From Deltaproteobacteria bacterium (GTDB taxonomy: Bacteria > Myxococcota > Polyangia > Haliangiales > Haliangiaceae): a stretch of 5,807 bases of DNA. Each line of letters starts with the position of its first letter. The stretch's first letter is position 1. The stretch covers positions 1-5,807 of the forward strand of contig JAGSPR010000531.1 of the NCBI GenBank assembly GCA_018262455.1, in the 5' to 3' direction. The notes below the pieces were generated by a model. The model worked only from the letters and a program-made list of their open reading frames with translations. It searched no databases and was not told the DNA's origin. This document shows positions 1 to 5,429 of this stretch, one piece after another. A program made the translations under genes and the position numbers.

Positions 1-309
1 ACGCGACAACAACCCTGACACAGGGGGGCAGCGAACGGCCGTGGAAGCTACCGCTCGCCGTAAGGCCGCCCGCCGCCTGGCGCGCGCGGTGACGCCGCTC
101 GCAACCGTGTCGACGCGTGCTGGGGACCGCCGCGCGGCACGAGCAGCCAGCGAGCGCGAAGCGACGAACCACCGCCCCCCGAGCGAGTTCCGCAGCGGGC
201 ACGTCGGCCCCTCAAGCGAGCACCGGTCCACACCCGCGAGGACTGTCTGAGCGCGGGGGGCGCGTGGTTCGTCGCGGAGCGCCGCGGTTGCTCGCCAGCG
301 TGACCGGGC
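1..309. other. Region without a convincing gene, 3' of the permease gene
   Basis: No reading frame here looks like a recognisable protein. One plus-strand frame is open from the left window edge to a TGA at 248-250. Its translation is Arg/Ala/Ser/Pro-rich with no motif, and it uses clearly more A- or T-ending codons than the real genes in the window, so it could at most be a disordered C-terminal tail of a gene entering from the left. A LolD-type ATPase gene, the usual partner of a LolC/E permease, does not follow within these bases: no Walker A-like sequence was seen on the minus strand. The one clear structure is the inverted repeat at 161-275, listed separately. Confidence 0.6.
161..275. 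repeat. Long inverted repeat with 21-bp paired arms, 3' of the permease gene
   Basis: The arm at 161-181 starts gcgacgaaccac and ends with a run of six C. It is the reverse complement of 254-275 except for one unpaired base at 263, giving 21 paired positions. The spacer is 182-253 (72 bases). The repeat begins 35 bases past the permease stop codon at 310-312, so minus-strand transcripts would fold it into a strong GC-rich stem. No T-run follows either arm, so it is not a standard intrinsic terminator. It could still act as a 3'-end-stabilising structure or a factor-assisted terminator, or be the remnant of a small repeat element. The repeat is directly visible; its function is unknown. Confidence 0.7.
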
Positions 310-1704
310 TCAGTCGTACCGCAGGCCGTCGACCGGGCGCAGCGAGGCTGCCGACAGCGACGGAACGAGCGTGACGAGGATGCTGACCACCATCGTGATG
401 CCGGCGACGAGCAGCACCTCGATCCACCGCACCTCGATCGGGAGCCGATCGATCAGGTAGACCTTGGGATCGAGGTGGTAGCCGTACGAGCTGACGACGT
501 AACAGGTGGCCAGCCCCACGGCGACGCCGATGATCATGCCGATGCTGCCGATCACGATGCCGACGACCTGAAACACCCAGGCCACGCTGCTCGACATCGC
601 GCCCATCGACTTGAGGATCGCGATCTCGCGGGTCTTGTCGGTGACCATCATGATCAGCGCCGACACCATGTTCACGGCGGCGACGAGGATGATCAGGGTC
701 AGGATGATGACGAGCGCGAGCTTCTGGAGGTTGAGCGCGGTGAACAGGTTGTGATTGAGCTCGTACCAGTCCTGGACCTGGTAGGGCGGGCCACCGAGCG
801 CCTTCTCGAGCTTCTCGGCGACCTCGTTGGCCCGGTCGACGTCCTTGACCTTGAGCTCGACGCCCATCACCTGGTCACCGCGGCCGACCAGATCCTGGGT
901 GTCCTGGAGCGCGGTGTACATGAGCCGGCGGTCGTACTCGTCGAAGCCGCTGTAGAAGATGCCGGTCACCCGGAACTTGCGGGTCCGCGGAGCGCTCGAC
1001 TTGGCACGCCAGGTGTCGAAGTCGATGTTCGACAGCGGGACGACCACGGTCACGTCATCCCCGACCTTGGCCTTGAGCTTGTGGGCGAGCTCCTTGCCCA
1101 TGATGATCGGCGGCAGGATCCCGGGCTTGGACTCCTGACCGAGCGTGTCGAGCGAGCCCTCGACCATGTGTTTCTCGAGATCGAGCACGCCGCGGACGAG
1201 CTTGGGATCGATGCCCTTGATCGCCACCCCCGACAGCTCGCCCTTGCCACGCGTCACCAGCATCTCGGCGAAGATGAACGGCTGGACCGCGAGCACGTCG
1301 GGATCGATCCCCTGCGCGGTCTTCATCACGTCGCGGTACTCGGCGAACGTGGCCTGGCTCTTCAGCACGATGACGTGCGCATTGACCCCGAGCACCTTGT
1401 CGCGGAACTGCTTCTGGAAGCCGGTGGTGACCGCGAGCACGATCGTCAGCGCCGCGACCCCGAGGGCCACCCCGAGGATCGACACGCTCGTGAACACGCT
1501 GAACACGCTCAGCAACGTGAAGATCGCGGTGGCGATCAGCCCGAGCACGAACATCAGGACGCCGGCCGAGTTCCCGCTCGAGCTCATCAAGATCCCGAGG
1601 CCGCCGAGCGACAGCAGCGCCGCGCCACCTGCCATCGCGAGCAGCAGCTTGTCCTTCTTACCTCCGTAGAGATAGCGCCACCCGATCTTGAGCTCGTACA
1701 GCAC
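310..1704 (-). CDS. LolC/LolE-family ABC transporter permease (lipoprotein release), with N-terminal membrane insert
   Basis: This is an inner-membrane permease of the LolC/LolE (MacB/FtsX-like) family, which with the ATPase LolD extracts lipoproteins from the inner membrane for delivery to the outer membrane. The N-terminus (LYELKIGWRYLYG), the segment SVSILGVALGVAAL leading into TTGF, a large periplasmic domain (about residues 97-325), a cytoplasmic TREIAILKSMGA coupling motif near residues 358-369 and the C-terminal RPVDGLRYD are all family hallmarks. Membrane segments fall near residues 72-95, 329-354, 375-405 and 427-451. Two further hydrophobic stretches (about 20-40 and 47-69) lie between the N-terminal motif and the first usual segment, where most family members have only a short link. 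The GTG at 1704 was chosen because LolC/E proteins start one or two residues before the YEL motif; a GTG at 1737 would add 11 residues. Neither has a strong ribosome binding site. No LolD gene is adjacent in the window. LolC cannot be told from LolE here. Confidence 0.9.
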   Translation of the reverse strand: MLYELKIGWRYLYGGKKDKLLLAMAGGAALLSLGGLGILMSSSGNSAGVLMFVLGLIATAIFTLLSVFSVFTSVSILGVALGVAALTIVLAVTTGFQKQFRDKVLGVNAHVIVLKSQATFAEYRDVMKTAQGIDPDVLAVQPFIFAEMLVTRGKGELSGVAIKGIDPKLVRGVLDLEKHMVEGSLDTLGQESKPGILPPIIMGKELAHKLKAKVGDDVTVVVPLSNIDFDTWRAKSSAPRTRKFRVTGIFYSGFDEYDRRLMYTALQDTQDLVGRGDQVMGVELKVKDVDRANEVAEKLEKALGGPPYQVQDWYELNHNLFTALNLQKLALVIILTLIILVAAVNMVSALIMMVTDKTREIAILKSMGAMSSSVAWVFQVVGIVIGSIGMIIGVAVGLATCYVVSSYGYHLDPKVYLIDRLPIEVRWIEVLLVAGITMVVSILVTLVPSLSAASLRPVDGLRYD

Positions 1705-1836
1705 GGACGCGCAGCTTGCCTCGTCGGAGGCCGCCACGCCAGTCCGACAGCATTCGCAAGCGACCGGGAATAGACCGGATCCTCCGGCCGATTGCAGGCG
1801 GCGAGATCGGCGGCCGAGCGTGAAGCCCAGGCGCTG

Positions 1837-1890
1837 GTACTCCCGTCAACACATACAAACAGTCTTGACTGACTGTTTCTTGGGGAGTAC
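1837..1890. repeat. Outer inverted repeat flanking the operator
   Basis: GTACTCCC at 1837-1844 is the exact reverse complement of GGGAGTAC at 1883-1890. The two arms enclose the 22-bp operator palindrome but are centred 4 bases away from its axis. Both dyads could fold together as a nested hairpin in single-stranded DNA or RNA. The right arm covers most of the GGGGAG purine stretch upstream of the TetR ATG. It may be coincidental; the sequence match itself is exact. Confidence 0.4.
1857..1878. promoter_or_regulatory. Candidate TetR operator: 8-6-8 perfect palindrome
   Basis: AAACAGTC at 1857-1864 is the exact reverse complement of GACTGTTT at 1871-1878, with the 6-base spacer TTGACT between. 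It lies in the AT-richest part of the divergent intergenic region, 24 bases upstream of the TetR start codon. TetR-family dimers typically bind such palindromes next to their own gene. Here the spacer also resembles a sigma-70 -35 box, so a bound repressor would cover the promoter. Assigning it to the neighbouring TetR protein is inference from position and symmetry. Confidence 0.65.
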
Positions 1891-1893
1891 ACC
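1865..1893 (+). promoter_or_regulatory. Possible promoter of the tetR-beta-oxidation operon
   Basis: TTGACT at 1865-1870 matches five of six bases of the sigma-70 -35 consensus. A 17-base spacer leads to TACACC at 1888-1893, a weak -10 candidate. Transcription would start near 1900, within a few bases of the ATG at 1903, giving a leaderless or nearly leaderless message. That would fit the lack of a well-spaced ribosome binding site for this ATG (the GGGGAG at 1882-1887 is 15 bases away). The weak -10 keeps confidence low. Confidence 0.35.
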
Positions 1894-1902
1894 CGCAAGT
1901 GG

Positions 1903-2568
1903 ATGCAGGGTCGTGCACCGCGGACGCAGCAGCAACGGCGCGACGAGACGCGACGTGCGTTGCTCGATGCGACCGTGGAGAGCCTGATCGAGGTCGGATT
2001 CGCCCGCACGACCACGCTCGAGGTCCAGCGGCGGGCCGACGTCTCGCGGGGCGCCTTGCTCCACCACTTCCCGTCGAAGGCCGAGCTGCTCGTGGCCTCG
2101 GTCGATCACCTCGCGGAGATGCGGGCGCACCAGCTCAAGCTGCTCAGCGCGCAGCTGCCCGAGGGCGGACGCAATCGCACCGACGCGGTACTCGGGCTGC
2201 TCTGGCAGTGCTTCTCGGGAACGTTCTTCCAGGTCGCGATGGAGCTCCGCACCGCGGCGCGCACCGATCCCGAGCTGCGGCCCGTGCTCGCCGCCGCCGA
2301 GAAGTCGCTCCGCGAACGCATCCTCGCGCAGGCGCGCACGCTGTTTGGCAAGGAGGTCTCGGAGCACCCCGGCCTCGAGCGCGCGCTCGACCTCACGCTG
2401 CAGCTGATGATCGGCGCCGCGATGTCGGCGGTCCTCCATGCCGATGATCGCAGGCTCGACTCTTTGATCGATGACTGGAAGGCACTGTTCCCCGCAGTGC
2501 TCGCACACTCGACCACCCCCACCACGACACCCGCCAGACGACGACCAAAGGTGAAACACGATGACTAA
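1903..2568 (+). CDS. TetR-family transcriptional regulator
   Basis: This is a 221-residue DNA-binding regulator of the TetR/AcrR family, a usual length for the group. The N-terminal three-helix DNA-binding domain spans about residues 12-65. Its helix-turn-helix reads TTLEVQRRADVSRGALLHHF (residues 37-56) and is followed by PSKAELLVASVDHL, a very typical family signature. The rest is the helical ligand-binding and dimerisation domain, ending in a Thr/Pro-rich then basic tail (about 203-219). ATG 1903 is the only in-frame start before the conserved domain. The stop codon (2566-2568) lies inside the next gene, an 8-base overlap, so the two are co-transcribed and probably translationally coupled. 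A likely autoregulatory operator sits just upstream (1857-1878). By analogy with TetR regulators next to fatty-acid degradation genes, the ligand may be an acyl-CoA; this is inference. Confidence 0.93.
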   Translation: MQGRAPRTQQQRRDETRRALLDATVESLIEVGFARTTTLEVQRRADVSRGALLHHFPSKAELLVASVDHLAEMRAHQLKLLSAQLPEGGRNRTDAVLGLLWQCFSGTFFQVAMELRTAARTDPELRPVLAAAEKSLRERILAQARTLFGKEVSEHPGLERALDLTLQLMIGAAMSAVLHADDRRLDSLIDDWKALFPAVLAHSTTPTTTPARRRPKVKHDD

Positions 2569-4519
2569 GCAGCTCAGGTTCGATGGAAAGGTAGCCCTCG
2601 TCACAGGCGCTGGCGGAGGCCTCGGCCGCTCGCACGCGCTCCTGCTCGCCGCGCGCGGCGCAAAGGTCGTCGTCAACGACCTCGGTGGCAGCTTCACCGG
2701 CGACGGCAAGTCGTCATCGGCCGCCGACAAGGTGGTCGCGGAGATCAAGGAGCAGGGCGGCGAGGCCGTCGCGAACTACGACTCCGTCGAGGCCGGCGAC
2801 AAGATCGTCAAGACCGCGATCGACGCGTTCGGCAAGATCGACATCGTCATCAACAACGCCGGCATCCTCCGCGATGTCTCGTTCCAGAAGATGTCGGAAG
2901 CCGACTGGGACCTCATCTACAAGGTCCACCTGCTCGGCGTGTTCCGGGTCACCCAGGCCGCGTGGACCTACATGCGCGATGCCGGCTACGGCCGCATCAT
3001 CAACACCGCCTCCGCCGCTGGCATCTACGGCAACTTCGGCCAGGCGAACTACTCGACGGCGAAGCTCGGCGTCCACGGCTTCACCCAGACGCTCGCGCTC
3101 GAGGGCAAGAAGCGCAACATCGTCGTCAACACGATCGCGCCGATCGCGGGCTCGCGGATGACCGAGACGGTGCTGCCGAAGGAGCTGCTCGACGCGCTCA
3201 AGCCCGAGTACGTCTCGGCGCTCGTCGCCAAGCTCGCGCACGAAGCCACCGAGGACACCGGCGGCCTCTACGAGGTCGGCGGTGGGTTCTACGCCAAGCT
3301 GCGCTGGGAGCGCTCGACCGGCAAGACGTTCCGGCTCGGCCGCACGATCTCGCCCGAGGACATCGACTCGGCATGGAAGGATGTCACCCAGTTCGACAAG
3401 ACGACGCATCCCGAGTCGGTCGCGATCTCGCTGCAGCCGATCATGGAGAACGTCGAGGCCGGCCCGAGCAAGGGCGGCAACGAGTTCATCGATGTCGACG
3501 CGGCGCTCGGTTACAAGTACCCCGAGTTCCAGAGCTCGTACGACGAGCGCGACGTGTCGCTCTACGCGCTCGGCGTCGGCGCCGCGAAGGATCCGACCGA
3601 CGAGGGCGACCTCGCCCTCGTCTACGAGATGTCGGGCAAGGGCATGAAGGTGCTGCCGAGCTTCGGCGTCAATCCTGTGATCGCGATGGTGCTGACGCAG
3701 GGCAAGAACGGCATCACCGCGCCCGGCCTCAACTTCGGCCTCGATCGCGTGCTCCATGGCGAGCAGTACACCGAGCTCAAGCGGCCCCTGCCGACCCACG
3801 GCAAGCTGACCACCAAGGCGACCGTCACGAACATCTACGACAAGGGCAAGAACGCCCTCGTCGTCACCGAGTTCATCACCTACGACGAGCACGGCGACGA
3901 GCTCGTCAAGAACGAGCTGACCACGTTCGTGCGCGGCGCGGGTGGCTGGGGCGGCGAGCGAGGCCCGAGCGCCGACGTCAACGTCCCGCCGGATCGTAAG
4001 CCCGACGCGGTGATGGAGGACAAGACCAGCGACAACCAGGCCCTGCTGTATCGGCTGTCCGGGGACTGGAACCCGCTGCACGCGGATCCCGGCTTCGCCA
4101 AGGCGTTCGGCTTTGCCAAGCCGATCCTCCACGGCCTGTGCTCGTTCGGCTTCGCCACCCGCCATGTCGCCCGCGCGTTCGCGCCCGAGGGCAACCCGAG
4201 CTACGTGGGAAGGAGCTGCCCAAGCCGAAGGATCGGAGCAAGCCTGCCGCCGCAGCCGGTGGTGCATCCGCCGCGGTGTCGAACTCCACGGACATCTTCC
4301 GCGCGATCGGCGCGTTCGTCGGTGGCAACCCGGCCACGGCCGAGAAGGTCAAGACGAACTTCTTGTTCAAGCTGTCCTCCCCCGACTCTGCGTGGACGAT
4401 CGACCTCACCACGCCGCCGGGCACCGTCACCGAGGGAGTCGCCGGCAAGGCCGCGTGCACGCTCGAGATGTCGGACGCCGACTTCATGGCGATGGCGACT
4501 GGCCAGGCCGACGCGATGA
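2561..4519 (+). CDS. MFE-2-like (3R)-hydroxyacyl-CoA dehydrogenase / 2-enoyl-CoA hydratase 2, 5' part of a frame-broken gene
   Basis: This frame encodes the first two domains of a peroxisomal-type multifunctional beta-oxidation enzyme (HSD17B4-like). Residues 1 to about 300 are a short-chain dehydrogenase: cofactor motif TGAGGGLG (15-22), NNAG (98-101) and a catalytic Ser151-Tyr164-Lys168 triad in SAAGIYGNFGQANYSTAK, as in animal MFE-2. Residues from about 320 form hydratase 2: the first hot-dog half includes SLYALGVGAAKDP, and the second carries YRLSGDWNPLHAD (497-509) with the expected catalytic Asp502 and His507, then [11 protein letters not shown]. Family similarity stops at about residue 549 (position 4207). 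The last 103 or so residues, to the TGA at 4517, are an Arg/Ser/Pro-rich out-of-frame reading of the SCP2 region. About 50 residues that normally complete the hydratase fold are absent. The start has a ribosome binding site (AAAGGTG, 2547-2553) and overlaps tetR by 8 bases. The product would catalyse hydration and then oxidation of 2-enoyl-CoA, if the hydratase still folds. Confidence 0.88.
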   Translation: MTKQLRFDGKVALVTGAGGGLGRSHALLLAARGAKVVVNDLGGSFTGDGKSSSAADKVVAEIKEQGGEAVANYDSVEAGDKIVKTAIDAFGKIDIVINNAGILRDVSFQKMSEADWDLIYKVHLLGVFRVTQAAWTYMRDAGYGRIINTASAAGIYGNFGQANYSTAKLGVHGFTQTLALEGKKRNIVVNTIAPIAGSRMTETVLPKELLDALKPEYVSALVAKLAHEATEDTGGLYEVGGGFYAKLRWERSTGKTFRLGRTISPEDIDSAWKDVTQFDKTTHPESVAISLQPIMENVEAGPSKGGNEFIDVDAALGYKYPEFQSSYDERDVSLYALGVGAAKDPTDEGDLALVYEMSGKGMKVLPSFGVNPVIAMVLTQGKNGITAPGLNFGLDRVLHGEQYTELKRPLPTHGKLTTKATVTNIYDKGKNALVVTEFITYDEHGDELVKNELTTFVRGAGGWGGERGPSADVNVPPDRKPDAVMEDKTSDNQALLYRLSGDWNPLHADPGFAKAFGFAKPILHGLCSFGFATRHVARAFAPEGNPSYVGRSCPSRRIGASLPPQPVVHPPRCRTPRTSSARSARSSVATRPRPRRSRRTSCSSCPPPTLRGRSTSPRRRAPSPRESPARPRARSRCRTPTSWRWRLARPTR

Positions 4520-5409
4520 AGCTGTTCTCGACTGGCAAGCTCAAGATCTCCGGCGACGTGATGGCGTCGCAGAAGCTCGGCTTCCTCAAGAAGGTGACGC
4601 CCGAGATGGTGCTCGCCGAGACCAAGAAGCGCGCACCCGGCGGGGGTGCAGGGGCCGCACCGGTAGCCGCCGCCGGCGTTCCCGCCGACTACGTACCGAC
4701 CACCGACGACGTGTTCGCGGTGATCGAGGAGTACCTCAAGCAGAACCCCGACCTCGCGCCCAAGGTCGCCACGACGTACCTGTGGAAGATCGGCGGTGCC
4801 TCGTGGCTGCTCGATCTCAAGAATGGCGCCGGTAGCGTCAAGCAGGGCGAGGCCGCCGCCGAGTGCACGCTCGAGCTGGCCGAGGAGGACTTCCTCGCGC
4901 TGACGCAGGGCAAGGCCGACGCGATGAAGCTGTTCACCACCGGCAAGCTGAAGATCTCCGGCAACGTGATGGCGTCGCAGAAGCTGCAGTTCCTCAGCAA
5001 GCTCGACCCGAGCAAGGCCATCGAGATCATCGCCAAGCGGCGCGGCGCGGCGGCCCCGGCAGGCGCGGCTGCGGCACCGGCCGCGGCTCCGAAGGCCGCG
5101 ACCACCAGCGATGCCCAGGCTCCGAAGATCTTCGCGGCGCTCACGAAGCGGCTCGCGGAGAACCCGAAGCTCAAGGGAGAGGTCCGCGCGAATGTAAAGT
5201 TCGTGATCGAAGGCACCGAGCAGACGTTCGAGCTCGGTGGCGCCGATGCCAAGAAGGTCGACGCGACGATCACGATGACCGACAGCGACTTCACGGCGCT
5301 CGTCAGTGGCAAGGCCACGGCGAAGAGCCTGTTCATGCACGGCCAGCTACGGGTCGACGGAGATATCTCCGTCGCTCACCGCCTCGGGTTCCTCAAGGGC
5401 CTCATCTGA
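4138..5409 (+). CDS. Triple SCP2 (sterol carrier protein 2) domain region, 3' part of the frame-broken MFE-2-like gene
   Basis: The first possible in-frame start is a GTG at 4138, but residues 1-20 are just the hydratase region read out of frame. Real similarity starts at about residue 21 (position 4198), so this is best seen as the C-terminal part of the upstream gene. It could be made separately only from a start such as the GTG at 4276, which has no good ribosome binding site. Three SCP2 lipid-binding domains follow in tandem: about residues 50-160, 188-300 and 326-423, joined by Ala/Pro/Gly-rich linkers (about 165-187 and 302-325). Each has the pattern of an early amphipathic helix, a central acidic sheet segment ([27 protein letters not shown]), G(Q/K)A-x(4)-LF, then GKLKISG or GQLRVDG, and a C-terminal helix. 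Domains 1 and 2 keep the SAWTIDL/ASWLLDL core; domain 3 is more divergent and lacks that Trp. The protein ends GLI, without a peroxisomal SKL-type tail, as expected in a bacterium. Likely role: binding bulky acyl-CoA or sterol-like lipids for the fused enzymes. Confidence 0.82.
   Translation: MLVRLRHPPCRPRVRARGQPELRGKELPKPKDRSKPAAAAGGASAAVSNSTDIFRAIGAFVGGNPATAEKVKTNFLFKLSSPDSAWTIDLTTPPGTVTEGVAGKAACTLEMSDADFMAMATGQADAMKLFSTGKLKISGDVMASQKLGFLKKVTPEMVLAETKKRAPGGGAGAAPVAAAGVPADYVPTTDDVFAVIEEYLKQNPDLAPKVATTYLWKIGGASWLLDLKNGAGSVKQGEAAAECTLELAEEDFLALTQGKADAMKLFTTGKLKISGNVMASQKLQFLSKLDPSKAIEIIAKRRGAAAPAGAAAAPAAAPKAATTSDAQAPKIFAALTKRLAENPKLKGEVRANVKFVIEGTEQTFELGGADAKKVDATITMTDSDFTALVSGKATAKSLFMHGQLRVDGDISVAHRLGFLKGLI
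4198..4215 (+). other. Frame-switch and deletion junction inside the hydratase 2 domain
   Basis: Up to about 4207 the hydratase is read in the frame of the ATG at 2561. From about 4198 onward the homologous frame is the one ending at 5407, starting with [13 protein letters not shown]. Because of the overlap, GAGCTACGTG (4198-4207) could belong to either side. Recalled animal MFE-2 sequences have about 50 residues here, including an RFAKPVYPGQTL-like strand and a TEMWKEG-like strand, and these are found in no frame. Going back to one frame requires restoring 3n+1 bases, for example about 148. A simple one-base sequencing slip does not explain it; a deletion in the genome or an assembly collapse does. 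Confidence 0.8.
4507..4985 (+). repeat. Internal direct repeat between SCP2 domains 1 and 2
   Basis: Bases 4507-4577 recur at 4915-4985, offset by 408 bases (136 codons), with 5 differences in 71 positions by eye. Both encode [24 protein letters not shown]. The first 21 bases and the stretch ending gtgatggcgtcgcagaagct are identical. The similarity falls off outside this core. This suggests a fairly recent duplication or gene conversion between domains 1 and 2; the third SCP2 domain does not share it at DNA level. Confidence 0.75.
5355..5374. repeat. 20-bp perfect palindrome near the 3' end of the SCP2 region
   Basis: CGACGGAGAT at 5355-5364 is followed directly by its exact reverse complement at 5365-5374, with no spacer. 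It lies inside the coding sequence for VDGDISVA, 33 bases before the stop codon and 55 bases before the next start. It uses GGA and GAT codons, which are uncommon among neighbouring codons, and these help complete the symmetry. It may be chance, a protein-binding site or an RNA hairpin between the two operon genes. Confidence 0.5.
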
Positions 5410-5429
5410 AACCGACGAAGGAGAATCAC

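Noticed and set aside
13..25. Small stem CCCTG-ACA-CAGGG
   Set aside because: Only five base pairs with a three-base loop and no T-run; too small to call a terminator.
2..250. Plus-strand frame open from the left edge
   Set aside because: Low-complexity Arg/Ala/Ser sequence, weaker G/C bias at third codon positions than the real genes, and no motif; not enough to call a gene.
1..309. A LolD ATPase gene following the permease
   Set aside because: No minus-strand frame shows a Walker A or ABC signature motif, and those open here are short and low in complexity.
475..1773. Long plus-strand open frame opposite the permease gene
   Set aside because: Its translation is a His/Asp/Arg-rich mirror of the permease codons with no family motif; long antisense frames are expected at this GC content.
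2482..2500. Six-base stem (GCACTG/CAGTGC) near the end of tetR as an intergenic terminator
   Set aside because: It lies within the tetR coding sequence, has no T-run, and the overlapping downstream gene argues against termination here.
4198..4215. Programmed ribosomal frameshift joining the two halves of the MFE-2-like gene
   Set aside because: A one-base shift would join the frames but would not supply the roughly 50 missing hydratase residues, and no slippery heptamer is visible.
2714..4267. Long minus-strand open frame opposite the MFE-2-like gene
   Set aside because: Arg/Leu/Val/Asp-rich shadow reading with no recognisable domain, while the plus strand shows clear dehydrogenase and hydratase motifs.
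4201..5340. Minus-strand open frames opposite the SCP2 region
   Set aside because: Their sequence repeats only because the SCP2 domains repeat on the plus strand; no independent protein signal.
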